The notes: a model not told the origin generated them from the letters alone. Shown: positions 34,539 through 44,881, counted from the stretch's first letter. The stretch: DNA of 64,000 nucleotides from Sediminibacterium magnilacihabitans (GCA_002973575.1 PVEQ01000009.1:1-64000), one strand, 5' to 3'. Numbers and translations: made by a program.

Positions 34539-35927
34539 ATGAATAAGAGATACCGCATGATATATGGATTAGTGCCTGTTTTCACTTCGTTGATCTGCTC
34601 TGGTGTTGCAGCACAAAAAACTGCCGACACCCTTTTACACCTGAAAGACGCCGTGCAGATGGCGGAGAGCAGATACCACCTCTTAGCGGCAGGTCGGTAT
34701 GAAACAGAAGCCGCCAGCCAAAATGTAGCCGTTGCCAAATACAGCAGGTTACCTTCTATCGATGCTACCTACCAGGCCGGCTTTGCTACAGCCAATAACC
34801 TCATCGGCGTATTTTATCCGAATGGTCTAGTGCCCATGACAGGTCCGCCTTCTGCAAACAATAATTATAGTCCCGCTGCGAGCAGCGCCGCCAGCGTTTT
34901 ATTGAACTGGCAGGCATCTACATTTGGAGAACGCAATGCCAAAATCAATCTTTCCGAGGCTGAAGCACGCAGCCAGGAAGCCAATTACAAGCAGAACTTA
35001 TTCAACCACACCATCAATGTCATCAGCAAATACCTCGATGTATTGCTGGCGGAGGACATGGTAGCTATACACCTGCACAACATTGAAAGGGTGCAGGCCA
35101 GCCTGCAGCAAAGCAGGGTATTGGCGCATACCGGCATCAAGCCGGGCGTGGATACCGCGCTTTTCTTATCGGAACTTTCCAAAGCGAAAGTTGACCGGCT
35201 AAATGCGCAAAAACAATTAGAGACACAACAATGGTTACTGGCGCAACTCATCGTAACAGACACGTTGCCGGTACCGGCAGATATCGGCTTCCTGGATCGG
35301 CTCCCCCCATCCTTTTCGGGAACCGATTCCGCTTTTTCCAATCACCCGCTCATTCAATATGCACAGAGCCAGGTATTGCTGAACAATTCAAAAGAAGCGG
35401 TGCTGAAAAAATCGTACCTGCCCAAACTGAATGTGTGGGGCACTGCTTTTGCACGGGGGTCGGGCTTCCTGGCAGATGGTTCCGTTAAAACCTGGGACGG
35501 ACTGGGCCTTAGCCGGTATAATTATGGCGCCGGGCTACAACTGGCTTTCCCCATTATGAAGTATGGTGAAGTGAAGCGGCAATTGCAACAACAAAACTTA
35601 CTTATCAAAGCCGCCGAAGAAAGATTGATGGAAAATAAATCGGCGCTCTCTACCCGCCAGCACATTGCCAATACTACTTTTCAGAACAGCCTGGCCGTAG
35701 CTGCCGAAACAATACAGCAGCACAAATCGAGCCTGTATGCTTTCAATGCCATGCAGGTGCGGTACAATACCGGGCTGGTGAATTTTGCCGACTTGGTACA
35801 AGCGCAGTATAACCTGTTAAAAGCAGAGCTGGACGTTAAGCAGGCTTATTGGGATGCCTGGAAAGCCTTATTACTACAGGCTGCGGTAAAAGGAGATCTG
35901 TCTATTTTTTTAAATGAAACCAGGTAA
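34539..35927 (+). CDS. TolC family outer-membrane efflux protein
   Basis: 462 residues with a signal peptide (about 1-24). The two halves have the repeated coiled-coil pattern of TolC, with long Gln/Ala-rich helices at about 95-230 and 330-440. It forms the outer-membrane exit duct of the RND system encoded by the next two genes. The end overlaps an upstream ATG of the pump gene. Confidence 0.93.
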   Translation: MNKRYRMIYGLVPVFTSLICSGVAAQKTADTLLHLKDAVQMAESRYHLLAAGRYETEAASQNVAVAKYSRLPSIDATYQAGFATANNLIGVFYPNGLVPMTGPPSANNNYSPAASSAASVLLNWQASTFGERNAKINLSEAEARSQEANYKQNLFNHTINVISKYLDVLLAEDMVAIHLHNIERVQASLQQSRVLAHTGIKPGVDTALFLSELSKAKVDRLNAQKQLETQQWLLAQLIVTDTLPVPADIGFLDRLPPSFSGTDSAFSNHPLIQYAQSQVLLNNSKEAVLKKSYLPKLNVWGTAFARGSGFLADGSVKTWDGLGLSRYNYGAGLQLAFPIMKYGEVKRQLQQQNLLIKAAEERLMENKSALSTRQHIANTTFQNSLAVAAETIQQHKSSLYAFNAMQVRYNTGLVNFADLVQAQYNLLKAELDVKQAYWDAWKALLLQAAVKGDLSIFLNETR

Positions 35928-35931
35928 TACC

Positions 35932-38900
35932 ATGCTTCGTCTCATACAATTTGCACTTCGTAAGCCTGTTACCATCATTGTGCTGGTATTCGGCATGATG
36001 TTGTTTTCCATTCTGGCTATTCGAAAATCGGCTATCGATATTTTCCCGGCTGTTAATGCGCCTACTATTTATGTGGCGCAAACTTATGGCGGGTTATCGC
36101 CCCAGCAGATGGAAGGTTTCATCACTTCTTATTATGAATACCACTTTCTTTATATCACCGGCATCAAAGCGGTAGAGAGTAAATCGATCCAGGGTTTATC
36201 ACTGATCAAATTACAGTTCCACGAAGGCACCAATATGGCAGCGGCGATGGCTGAAGTGGTTTCTTATGCCACGCGTGCCCGCTCATTCATGCCGCCGGGT
36301 ACATTGCCTCCGTTTATCATGCGGTATGATGCCGGGTCGGTACCGGTTGGTCAGCTCGTGTTCAGCAGCAGCACCCGTTCACTGAATGAGATACAGGACC
36401 TGGCGCTGTTCAAAGTACGGCCGATGTTTGCTTCCCTTTCCGGGGTATCCGCTCCTCCGCCCTTTGGTGGTAACCAGCGAACCATTGTAGTAAAAGCCGA
36501 CCCCGACAGGTTAAGGAGTTATAATATCACGGCAGATGAACTGGTTACTGCCATTGCAAAAAACAACCCCATCCTCCCCGCCGGCAACATCCGCGTAGCC
36601 GATAAAGCCATCATCACTGCTTCAAACAGTGTAGCGGATAATTTCAAAGAACTCGAAAATGTAACTGTCAGGGATGTCAATGGCACCCCTATATTGGTGC
36701 GGGACCTGGCCAGTGTTGACAACGGCGCAGATATTACCGCAGGATATGCGCTGATCAATGGCAAACGTTCCGTGTACATACCGGTTACCAAAAGAGCCGA
36801 TGCCTCTACCTGGGATGTGGTACAATCTATCAAGAAAGCCATGCCCGATATGCAGGCCGCGATACCAGGCGATATTAAAGTGTCGTACGAATTCGACCAA
36901 TCGGGCTATGTGGTCAACTCATTGCGAAGCCTTTTGTTTGAAGGATTACTGGGCGCTTTGCTTACGGGACTGATGGTGTGGCTGTTCCTGAAAGATTTAC
37001 GCAGCGCTTTTATTGTCATCATCAACATTCCACTGGCACTGCTTACATCGGTGGTATGCCTTTACCTCACCGGACAAACCATCAATATCATGACCCTGGG
37101 CGGTCTCGCCCTGGCAGTAGGTATCCTGGTAGATGAATCCACGGTAACGATTGAAAACATTCACCACCATGTGGAGATGGGCAAGTCGAGGTCGCGGGCC
37201 ATATGGGATGCCTGCGGAGAGATAGCCATACCCAAATTGTTGATATTGCTCAGTATACTGGCCGTGTTTGTACCCGCACTGTTCATGTCGGGCGTGCCCA
37301 GGTCAATGTTTATGCCGCTTTCCATGGCAGTGGCTTTTGCCATGATCGCTTCATTTCTCTTATCACAAACACTGGTACCGGTATTATCTAACTGGATCAT
37401 GAAAGCCGGTCATGCAGCGGCAAGTGAAGGTTTGTTTGAAAAATTAAAACAACGCCTTGTATCGGGTATTCAAACAACAAGTGCGGTTGTCGTTCCTGTT
37501 GTGATCATTGTTTTATTGTTACTCGCATTTATTGGTTACAGGAATGCAGGAACGGAGATCTTCCCTAAAGTAGATGCCGGACAAATGCAGGTACGGTTAA
37601 GGATGCCCGTTGGTACAAGAATTGAACGGACAGAAGATGCAACTAAAAAAGTATTGAACATCATCGATAGCCTGGCTGGCAAGAAAAACGTATCCATTAC
37701 ATCGGCTTTTGTAGGACTACAAGGACAATCGTATGCCATCAATCCCATCTTCCTCTATACAAGCGGTCCGCATGAATCTGTTATCAAAGTAAACCTTGTT
37801 CAGCATGCAAACATCAGCATTGAAACACTGAAAGAACAATTGCGTGCTGCCGTTACCAAAACCGATTCCGGCATATTGCTTTCTTTCGAACCGGCCGACC
37901 TGGTAGACCAGGTGATGAGTATGGGCGCCAATAACCCGGTTGAAATAGTGGTGCAGGGAAAAAACATACAACAGAGCAGGGATATTGCCAACAAACTCAA
38001 ACAATCGCTGCATACTGTTCCTTACCTGCGCGATGTACAGGTATCACAGCCGCTCGATTATCCAACCATACAAATCAATTACGACAGGCTCAGGCTGGGC
38101 CAGATGGGCTTGAACCTGGAGCAGGCCGGCAGATCGGTGACCGAAGGTTCATCATCCAGTCGCCTGGTACAACCCGTGTACTGGCTCGATAAATCATCCG
38201 GCAACTCTTACCAGGTACAGGTAGAATATCCGCAGCTGGCCATGAACAGTCCGGAACAAGTAGAACAGATACCTGTAGGAAAAGCAGGCGATCGCAATAT
38301 TTACCTGAGGGATATCGCCGATTGGAAAAAAGGAAACTCCATTGGCGAATATGATCGCATCAACCAGCAACGTTTCATCACACTCACAGCAAATATCTAC
38401 AAGGAAGACCTGGGCAATACCATCAAAGAAGTAAATGGCGCTATCAAAAAGTTGGGAGCGTTACCACAGGGTGTAAAAGTGTATCTCCGCGGGCAGTCCG
38501 ACATATTAACGCAGATCAACACTGAATTATCTACCGGTTTGTTGTTGGCAGTTGTGGTGATTTGCCTGATGCTGACCGCTTATTTCCAGTCTTTCAAAAC
38601 AGCATTGGTGGTGCTGTCTGTTCTTCCCGGCGTACTGGCCGGTTCATTATTACTGTTATGGCTCACAGGTAATACGGTGAACATCCAGTCGTTCATGGGA
38701 GCCATCATGGCAATAGGTGTAGCCGTATCGAATGCCATCCTGCTGGTATCGAAAGCAGAGCAACTGCGTCAACTGCCCGATCATAATATGAGCGTGGGGG
38801 CACAGGCTGCATTCAACCGCTTCCGTCCGATTATCATGACCAGCATTGCAATGATTGCCGGTATGCTGCCCATGTCGCTGGGACTGGGCGATACCGGTAA

Positions 38901-39072
38901 ACAAACGGCTCCATTGGGTATTGCAGTAGTAGGAGGATTATTGTTCAGCGTTTTCACCAGTCTTTGGTTGGTACCCATTGTATACGACCGATTGACCGGC
39001 CGTAAAAAACCGGTTCCTGTATCACTTGATCCCACCGATGAAAATTCCATTCATTATGACAAGAGTAAATAA
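35932..39072 (+). CDS. RND efflux pump permease
   Basis: 1046 residues from the ATG at 35932 (MLRLIQFALRKPVT); an ATG at 35914 inside the end of tolC would add six residues not usual for the family. Twelve membrane helices with the two large periplasmic loops of RND pumps are visible (MTLGGLALAVGILVDESTVTIENI in TM4 has the proton-relay Asp). The sequence is closer to the multi-substrate (AcrB/MdtBC-like) group than to heavy-metal pumps. It works with the neighbouring TolC and adaptor proteins to expel compounds. Confidence 0.94.
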   Translation: MLRLIQFALRKPVTIIVLVFGMMLFSILAIRKSAIDIFPAVNAPTIYVAQTYGGLSPQQMEGFITSYYEYHFLYITGIKAVESKSIQGLSLIKLQFHEGTNMAAAMAEVVSYATRARSFMPPGTLPPFIMRYDAGSVPVGQLVFSSSTRSLNEIQDLALFKVRPMFASLSGVSAPPPFGGNQRTIVVKADPDRLRSYNITADELVTAIAKNNPILPAGNIRVADKAIITASNSVADNFKELENVTVRDVNGTPILVRDLASVDNGADITAGYALINGKRSVYIPVTKRADASTWDVVQSIKKAMPDMQAAIPGDIKVSYEFDQSGYVVNSLRSLLFEGLLGALLTGLMVWLFLKDLRSAFIVIINIPLALLTSVVCLYLTGQTINIMTLGGLALAVGILVDESTVTIENIHHHVEMGKSRSRAIWDACGEIAIPKLLILLSILAVFVPALFMSGVPRSMFMPLSMAVAFAMIASFLLSQTLVPVLSNWIMKAGHAAASEGLFEKLKQRLVSGIQTTSAVVVPVVIIVLLLLAFIGYRNAGTEIFPKVDAGQMQVRLRMPVGTRIERTEDATKKVLNIIDSLAGKKNVSITSAFVGLQGQSYAINPIFLYTSGPHESVIKVNLVQHANISIETLKEQLRAAVTKTDSGILLSFEPADLVDQVMSMGANNPVEIVVQGKNIQQSRDIANKLKQSLHTVPYLRDVQVSQPLDYPTIQINYDRLRLGQMGLNLEQAGRSVTEGSSSSRLVQPVYWLDKSSGNSYQVQVEYPQLAMNSPEQVEQIPVGKAGDRNIYLRDIADWKKGNSIGEYDRINQQRFITLTANIYKEDLGNTIKEVNGAIKKLGALPQGVKVYLRGQSDILTQINTELSTGLLLAVVVICLMLTAYFQSFKTALVVLSVLPGVLAGSLLLLWLTGNTVNIQSFMGAIMAIGVAVSNAILLVSKAEQLRQLPDHNMSVGAQAAFNRFRPIIMTSIAMIAGMLPMSLGLGDTGKQTAPLGIAVVGGLLFSVFTSLWLVPIVYDRLTGRKKPVPVSLDPTDENSIHYDKSK

Positions 39073-39085
39073 ACATACGATAGGA

Positions 39086-40165
39086 ATGAAATACCTTATT
39101 CCCGCTGTTTTGTTGAGCGCTGCGGCGGCTTGTAACCAACCGCAGGAAGCAGCCGGCATACCTAAAGAAGATGCCAAAACCGATACGGTAAAAGTGTTGG
39201 TACTCTCCTTGGATTCTGCAAAAAAAGCCATTTCGCTGCCCGGCGAATTATTACCTTATGAGAACGCGCAGGTAAGATCTAAAATACAAGGATATGTACG
39301 CCAGCTTTCTGTAGACATTGGTTCCAAAGTAAATAAAGGACAGGTGCTGGCATTGATCGATGCACCGGAAATAAACACCCGTGTGCTTGAACTGAATGAA
39401 AAAGTAAAAGCGGCGATGGCCCGTTATCATGCCAGCAAAGATTATTTCGATCGCATTGCACTTGCTTCCAAATCAGATGGTGTAATAGCTCCTCTGGAAC
39501 TGGAGAGGATCAAAAACCAAATGATGGCCGACAGTTCTGAATACAATGCAGCAGTGTTGGCGGCAAAGTCTTACCGGCAGGTGGGCAATTACCTGGCCAT
39601 CATTGCTCCTTATAACGGCACTATCACCAAAAGGAATGTAGTAGTAGGTTCTTTCGTAGGAAACCCTGCCGACAAACCCCTATTTGAGTTGGAAAACAAT
39701 GGCAAATTAAGATTGCAGGTAGCCGTTCCCGAAGTGTATACCAACGCTGGATTATTCAACAATACCGGGGAATTGACCACCTGTTCTTTACCCGATAAAA
39801 AATTCAAAGCCGCACTCATGCGCAAATCGGGTAGCATCAGCAGTGATACACGCAGCGAATTGTGGGAATTTGAAATTCCCAACACCACAGGAGAACTCAA
39901 AGCAGGTGGTTACGCAGATGTGAAACTTCAATTCGTAAGAAGCGGCCGGTCATTGACAGCACCTGTATCTGCGATTGTTACTACACAGGAAAGAAAATTT
40001 GTGATCAAAGTAACAGGTAATACTGTTCACTGGGTAGATGTAAGGGCCGGCTTCAACATGGGTGATAAGCAGGAACTTTTTGGTGATATCAAAGCTGGTG
40101 ATACCCTGGTTGCAAAAGCCAGTGAAGAACTGAAGGATGGCACAAAGATTATTACCAAACGTTAA
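39086..40165 (+). CDS. RND periplasmic adaptor (HlyD/MFP) lipoprotein
   Basis: 359 residues from the ATG at 39086, which gives a compact signal with lipobox AAAC (C16). A start at 39056 (10 codons earlier) also gives a plausible signal. The barrel-sandwich half-motif YENAQVRSKIQGYVRQLSVDIGSKVNKGQVLALID (split here only in reading) lies at about 50-85, then a short alpha hairpin, and a beta barrel to the end. It links the permease to TolC. Last gene of the regulated pump operon, 13 bases after the permease. Confidence 0.93.
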   Translation: MKYLIPAVLLSAAAACNQPQEAAGIPKEDAKTDTVKVLVLSLDSAKKAISLPGELLPYENAQVRSKIQGYVRQLSVDIGSKVNKGQVLALIDAPEINTRVLELNEKVKAAMARYHASKDYFDRIALASKSDGVIAPLELERIKNQMMADSSEYNAAVLAAKSYRQVGNYLAIIAPYNGTITKRNVVVGSFVGNPADKPLFELENNGKLRLQVAVPEVYTNAGLFNNTGELTTCSLPDKKFKAALMRKSGSISSDTRSELWEFEIPNTTGELKAGGYADVKLQFVRSGRSLTAPVSAIVTTQERKFVIKVTGNTVHWVDVRAGFNMGDKQELFGDIKAGDTLVAKASEELKDGTKIITKR

Positions 40166-40174
40166 CGGATTTTT

Positions 40175-40678
40175 TTATTGTGCCATTGATATGTATCCGT
40201 TGAACTGGATGGCTTGCCGGTTATTGCTGGTGACCTGTACCGAAGCGCTGCCATTTGAGAAAACCGTGAGGTTCAATTGCTGATTATCGTCTACATCGTT
40301 GGGTTTGATGATGATGTTCCAACCACCCTTTTTGCGTTCTTCTACTTTGTAATCAAATTTTATAGACGTGAACTGAACACCTCCTCCCATTAAATTAAGC
40401 GGTGCCGAGTAAGCCCTTCCAAAATAAGGCAGGTAAGCCACTACACTGTCTCTCGTAATCCGGAGATCATAACCGGGTGTCAACATCCGCATGCTTCCCC
40501 GCATGGGTAATGCCGTTTCGGCTATGAACGTAAATCGCCTGTCCTGTATTTTCTTTTTTATAAGCGCCTCTTTTGCAGCCTGCTTTTCCTGTTTCGATTG
40601 CTGCGCAGAAGCGCTATTATTTATTACAAACATTAGCATCAGCAACAATGCCGCAATCTTTAGAAGATGCTTAAACAT
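40175..40678 (-). CDS. DUF4251 family secreted protein
   Basis: 167 residues with a signal peptide (about 1-26). The mature part starts with a Lys/Glu/Gln-rich helix and then the DUF4251 beta domain, with landmarks FTFIAETALPMRG (about 49-61), YDLRITRDSVVAYLPYFGRAYSAP and the end IQFNGYISM. The function of this Bacteroidota family is unknown; most members are periplasmic. It converges on the pump operon, with 9 bases between the stops. Confidence 0.9.
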   Translation of the reverse strand: MFKHLLKIAALLLMLMFVINNSASAQQSKQEKQAAKEALIKKKIQDRRFTFIAETALPMRGSMRMLTPGYDLRITRDSVVAYLPYFGRAYSAPLNLMGGGVQFTSIKFDYKVEERKKGGWNIIIKPNDVDDNQQLNLTVFSNGSASVQVTSNNRQAIQFNGYISMAQ

Positions 40679-40828
40679 AGTGCAACTATTTAATAGTAAC
40701 TCCTTTGAATAAATTTACTGAATATTATGCAGAATTTGCGATTTATCAAGCATGCGAACCTGTTAACAAAGTCAAGAAATTAGCACGATTTATCATATAA
40801 AACCCGGGGAAATTTATTACCTTTAGAC

Positions 40829-41023
40829 ATGCGAAAAATTGCAGCTGTAGCACATAAAAGACCAGTAAAAGGTTTTGAAGAAAAAGAAGAAGATCTGCAA
40901 TACTGGTTGTCTCGCAGCCCGCAAGAAAGGGTCGCTGCTGTTACGATGCTGATCAAGCAGACTTTAAAGCCTGGTCAGACGATGGACCGCACTTTTGCTA
41001 GTCGGCGTAAAATGCATTCATGA
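40829..41023 (+). CDS. Small putative antitoxin paired with a nucleotidyltransferase
   Basis: 64 residues. The core EEDLQYWLSRSPQERVAAVT (about 20-39) is familiar from small genes that sit directly before DUF6036-type nucleotidyltransferase genes in Bacteroidota. The stop overlaps the start of the nucleotidyltransferase remnant by 3 bases. A TACCTTTA promoter-like word lies about 12 bases before the ATG. The antitoxin role is inferred from arrangement; the frame is intact although its partner is broken. Confidence 0.6.
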   Translation: MRKIAAVAHKRPVKGFEEKEEDLQYWLSRSPQERVAAVTMLIKQTLKPGQTMDRTFASRRKMHS

Positions 41024-41320
41024 TACTTGAAAAAGACTTCGAAGACTTTATTAGACTATTGAACCAACACCATGTTGACTATATGGTAGTGGGATGATAT
41101 GCATTAGCATTTCATCGGATATCCTCCATTACGTATTGATATTCTTAATGAAATTGACGGCTTAAGTTTCGAAGAGGCAAAGAAGAATATGCAAGTCATC
41201 CTTCTTGAAGATGATTTAAGTATTCATTATATAGGGTTACAAGATTTTATTCGAAACAAAATGGCCGCTGGAAGAGCCCAGGATTTGGCTGATATAAAAG
41301 AAATCCGAAAAGAGAAATAA
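41020..41320 (+). pseudogene. DUF6036-like nucleotidyltransferase, centre deleted
   Basis: Starts at 41020 (MILEKDFEDFIRLLNQ), overlapping the small gene. The glycine-rich strand HHVDYMVVGGYALAFHG of this family is recognisable but carries TGA at 41095-41097 in place of a Gly codon. Soon after, the frame shifts and joins a later stretch, PPLRIDILNEIDGLSFEEA, which runs to the normal family end (LQDFIRNKMAAGRAQDLADI, stop at 41318). The part with the catalytic Asp residues is absent. So the gene keeps both ends, has lost the middle, and has a nonsense mutation. Confidence 0.8.
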
Positions 41321-41332
41321 GAACTGTTCATT

Positions 41333-42535
41333 TTAATGATGATGCATTTCCGGGCTGGATCCTTTCTTCAATATGAATTCACTGTGCAACAGGTAGGCTC
41401 CACTGACCACTACTTTATCGCCTGGTTTGAGTCCGTCGGTGATCTCAACCCTGTCGGCATTTTCTGCACCCAGGGTTACTTCCCGCGGTTCGAATTGCCC
41501 ATCGTTTACTGCTACCCATACATGATTGGTTTGTCCGTTGCGTATCACAGCATCAACTGGCAATACCATATCTTTCTTTCCGCTGCTGCGCGGCGCGATG
41601 ACCAGGGCCTGCATACCAGGTTGCCACCGGCCTCCTTTATTTTCAATGGTGCCACGCACCTGCAATAACTGTGTTCCGGCCGGTAAAGCCGGTTGTGTAA
41701 AATTAATTTTCACTTGCTGTGGCTCCTGCTCAAAGCCCGGTATGATCACCTGTACATTTTCGCCCGGTTTGATGAGTGACGCTTCATTGGGGTACAGGTC
41801 TGCTTCCACCCATAACTGCTCATAGTTTTCCAGTTGCATGATCATGCCGCCTTCGGCAACATATTGTCCTTGTGTAATATCCAGTGTTGATACGGCACCC
41901 GATGCCGGGGCAGTATAAAGGATATATGGATGTGTTTGTTTGGATTGCAACAGCTTATCTATATCGTTGGCCGACTGGCCATACAACAACAGCTTTTGTC
42001 TGGCTCCTTCCGCCATTTTTACTAACCGGTTGTTATTGGGAAAAGCAGCTGCCTGTGCACCCGCTACCAGCAATTCCTGTTGCAGTGTGAGCAATTGTTC
42101 TGAATAGATCTCATAAAGCGGTTGTCCTTTTGTAACATGAACACCGGTTTCTTTCACGAATAATTTTTCTATTCTCCCGGCCACCCGGCTGCTGATGACA
42201 GTTGTTTGTTGTGGATCTACTACCAGCCGGCCGTTCAGTCTTACAGCGTCGCTGAAAGTAGCGGATCCAATTTCGGCTACCCGTATATTGGCCAGGGTTT
42301 GCTGCGTTTTATTAAGTGTGAGCGAGGGGGTCTGGTTGTCCTTATCGAAGGGCACCAGGTCCATTCCGCAAATGGGACAGGTACCCGGATGATGTTGCAC
42401 AATCTGCGGATGCATGGAGCAGGTATAGGTAAGCTGCTGAACGGCTGTAGTAACGGGCTGTTCTTTTTTCCCCTTGCAGGATTCAAAAACAAAAAGTGGG
42501 AACAACACTATGAATAAGAGAACAAATTTTTTCAT
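41333..42535 (-). CDS. Heavy-metal RND adaptor with metal-binding N-terminus (CusB-like)
   Basis: 400 residues. Probable lipoprotein (C20 in FESC, a weak lipobox). A heavy-metal binding domain at about 37-65 carries Cys-Ser-Met-His-Pro and Cys-Pro-Ile-Cys-Gly-Met, as in CusB/CzcB-type adaptors. The barrel-sandwich and beta-barrel domains follow, and the protein ends in three His. It should deliver or hold metal and bridge the pump to TolC. It overlaps the preceding adaptor gene by 4 bases. Cu or Ag is the likeliest metal from the motif. Confidence 0.92.
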   Translation of the reverse strand: MKKFVLLFIVLFPLFVFESCKGKKEQPVTTAVQQLTYTCSMHPQIVQHHPGTCPICGMDLVPFDKDNQTPSLTLNKTQQTLANIRVAEIGSATFSDAVRLNGRLVVDPQQTTVISSRVAGRIEKLFVKETGVHVTKGQPLYEIYSEQLLTLQQELLVAGAQAAAFPNNNRLVKMAEGARQKLLLYGQSANDIDKLLQSKQTHPYILYTAPASGAVSTLDITQGQYVAEGGMIMQLENYEQLWVEADLYPNEASLIKPGENVQVIIPGFEQEPQQVKINFTQPALPAGTQLLQVRGTIENKGGRWQPGMQALVIAPRSSGKKDMVLPVDAVIRNGQTNHVWVAVNDGQFEPREVTLGAENADRVEITDGLKPGDKVVVSGAYLLHSEFILKKGSSPEMHHH

Positions 42536-43653
42536 GGGGTTTGTTTTTGTGTTTGAGGTATGAAGCCTTCACTGTCTACCAAATAATAAGCATTGGCAGC
42601 AACCTGCCAGTTGCCGATCTCATCCAGCACTTCTATTTGTCTATCTGCCTTTATACCCGTTTGAATGTATACAGGCGTAAATACCGGTCCTTCTTTTTTG
42701 AACAATACCATTTGATGATTCCCCATATCCAACACTGCTTCCTGTGGCAGCCAGTAATGCGATCCGGTGACGATGGTCATTTCAGCGGTAAGCTGCTGAC
42801 CGGGCTTAAGATTCCTTGGCACCTGGTATACCCTTGCTTGTGTGAAGTTTTGTCCCGATCCCAATACAGGCCGCACCAGACCGATCTTTCCAGTATAACT
42901 GAGATTGGGATTGCTGCTCGGGTAATACGACAACTCCTTTCCTTTTGCAATAGACGCCGCCTGTGCAGGGCTAAAAGAAAAATCTGCTACCAGCGCCTGG
43001 TTGGTATAAATGGTAAACAGTGTTTGTCCCGTTGTAACGTACTGCCCTTCACGGGTAGCAATAGCTGAATTGGCAGGTGCGGATTGCTCCAGTATGTATC
43101 CGCTGGCATTTGCATATACCGGTATGCTGTAAACAGGATTGCCTGAACGGGCAATGGTTTCTATCTGCGCTTCTGTTATGCCCAGTAATCGCAGTCGTTG
43201 CCTGGCGGACTGAACGAGCTGATCTTCTCCATTTGTTCTTACCAGCAAAATCAATTCTCTCTGCGCCGCTACCAGGTCGGGCGAATAAATGGTTAATACC
43301 AGTTGTCCTTTTTGTACAGGCTGGTAATTGTATTTGACATATAATTTTTCAATCCTTCCCCCCACCCTTGCCGAAAGGCTGGTATTCTCCCTGGTATCAT
43401 AGCCTACCACGCCCTGTACTTTTACTGTAATTGCTTTAGTGGTTTTAGCAGGTGTGAGCACCTGCACTTTGGAAAGTACTTCTTCATTTACAGGCCTGAT
43501 CAAATGCGAGATACCGGTATCTGCAACAACGGAACGCATGGCTGTATGCGCATGGTGTTCGTGGCCCTTGATATCAGCCGGTTGTTTGCAGGCAAATGCC
43601 AGCAGCAGCATCCAACCTGGTATCCGGTATTTATTGATATTCTTCTTTTTCAT
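42532..43653 (-). CDS. RND periplasmic adaptor subunit (second in metal locus)
   Basis: 373 residues with a signal ending AFAC (C22), then a His-rich patch (GHEHHAHT, about 30-37). Lacks the CSMHP domain of the next gene. Barrel-sandwich halves lie near 80-110 and 195-220, and the C-terminal beta barrel is complete. Two adaptors in a row for one pump suggests different roles, for example metal capture versus scaffold, or a mixed hexamer. It starts 23 bases before the end of the TolC gene, so the genes overlap. Confidence 0.9.
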   Translation of the reverse strand: MKKKNINKYRIPGWMLLLAFACKQPADIKGHEHHAHTAMRSVVADTGISHLIRPVNEEVLSKVQVLTPAKTTKAITVKVQGVVGYDTRENTSLSARVGGRIEKLYVKYNYQPVQKGQLVLTIYSPDLVAAQRELILLVRTNGEDQLVQSARQRLRLLGITEAQIETIARSGNPVYSIPVYANASGYILEQSAPANSAIATREGQYVTTGQTLFTIYTNQALVADFSFSPAQAASIAKGKELSYYPSSNPNLSYTGKIGLVRPVLGSGQNFTQARVYQVPRNLKPGQQLTAEMTIVTGSHYWLPQEAVLDMGNHQMVLFKKEGPVFTPVYIQTGIKADRQIEVLDEIGNWQVAANAYYLVDSEGFIPQTQKQTP

Positions 43654-44881
43654 GGCTGACGATCATTTGATACAATTTCAATTTTTCATCCAATACATTC
43701 ATCCGCATCATAATCAACGATTCCCAATCGCTCAATACAGTAGTAACAGTTTGCTTATTTTCTTCGTAAGACTGGAAATCGGCATCGAACACTTTTTGCA
43801 AAGCAGGAATGATCCTGTTTTCAAAATTGCTGATACGTTGCTGCGTTGCAATGATCTCGTATTGCATACCAATCAACATGCTATGTGTTTCGTTTAGCAT
43901 CGCCTCTCTTTCCTTTTGCATGGACGCCACATTGTATTGTACGGCCCTGGTTTCCTGTTTATACATTTTACTGCTCCATGGCACAATGGGAATGGATACC
44001 ATTCCCATGACACTGAAAGCCTGCGGCATCATACCCGCCAAAGGCGACATATGATCGAACTGTATTTTGAAATTGGGCCTCTTTTCCAGTTCCATGCTCC
44101 GGATATTCAATTTCAGGCTATTGATAGCAGCATCTATCTGTACAATGTCTTTTCGTTTACCTGCAAGCAAAGCGGTATCATGCAACTGTTCTTTGTATTC
44201 AGGAATAGCTGTTGTATCAATACTGAACATATAATCCCCGGTCTGGTTCATCAAGCCGTTGAGCCAGGCCCTGCTCTTCGCAATTTCACTTTCATACATT
44301 TTTATCATATTCCGGTTCTCTTCTATCCTTGCATCGGCTTTGAAGATGCTGCTGAGTTGTGATTGGTTATACGGGTACCGTACTTCTTCCATCTTTTTCA
44401 TCACCAGTATCAACCGTTCTGTTTCTCCCGCTACTTTGATCTTTTCTGTATTCACCAACCAGGTATAGTACAGGCTTTTGGCCCTGGCCCTGAAATCGTT
44501 CAGCGTAATATCTCTCCCGGCACTGGCAATAGCACCTTGCGAAGCGATGTATTCTTTTTTTGCTTTCAGTTTAGCGGCATTGGGTATATCCTGTTCTACA
44601 CGCAACATCAGTTGCCCTTTATCCCGGGGCTCCATCACAGACTGCAACGGATAAGGCGTCATGAAAGTACCAGCACCTACCATCGGCGCCGTCCAGGCTG
44701 TTGCTGCTTCTGCACTTGATTGATATGCTTGCGCTTTCAACGCATAAGATTGTAGCCGTACATTCTGCTTGTCGATGCGTTGCAGGATGCTGTCGAGTGT
44801 TAATACCGGCGCCTGCTGTGCGTGGGAGAACAAGGGGAATGCCGTAGCAACGGCTAATATGTATTTAGTGATTCGTTGCAT
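43631..44881 (-). CDS. TolC family outer-membrane protein of the metal locus
   Basis: 416 residues from the ATG at 44881 (MQRITKYILAVAT), giving a good signal peptide ending SHAQQ; a start 33 bases earlier has no signal shape. Long helical coiled-coil regions at about 50-180 and 240-400 match TolC/CusC-type ducts, though it is short and lacks a lipobox. It overlaps the pump C-terminal half by 17 bases. Confidence 0.9.
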   Translation of the reverse strand: MQRITKYILAVATAFPLFSHAQQAPVLTLDSILQRIDKQNVRLQSYALKAQAYQSSAEAATAWTAPMVGAGTFMTPYPLQSVMEPRDKGQLMLRVEQDIPNAAKLKAKKEYIASQGAIASAGRDITLNDFRARAKSLYYTWLVNTEKIKVAGETERLILVMKKMEEVRYPYNQSQLSSIFKADARIEENRNMIKMYESEIAKSRAWLNGLMNQTGDYMFSIDTTAIPEYKEQLHDTALLAGKRKDIVQIDAAINSLKLNIRSMELEKRPNFKIQFDHMSPLAGMMPQAFSVMGMVSIPIVPWSSKMYKQETRAVQYNVASMQKEREAMLNETHSMLIGMQYEIIATQQRISNFENRIIPALQKVFDADFQSYEENKQTVTTVLSDWESLIMMRMNVLDEKLKLYQMIVSHEKEEYQ

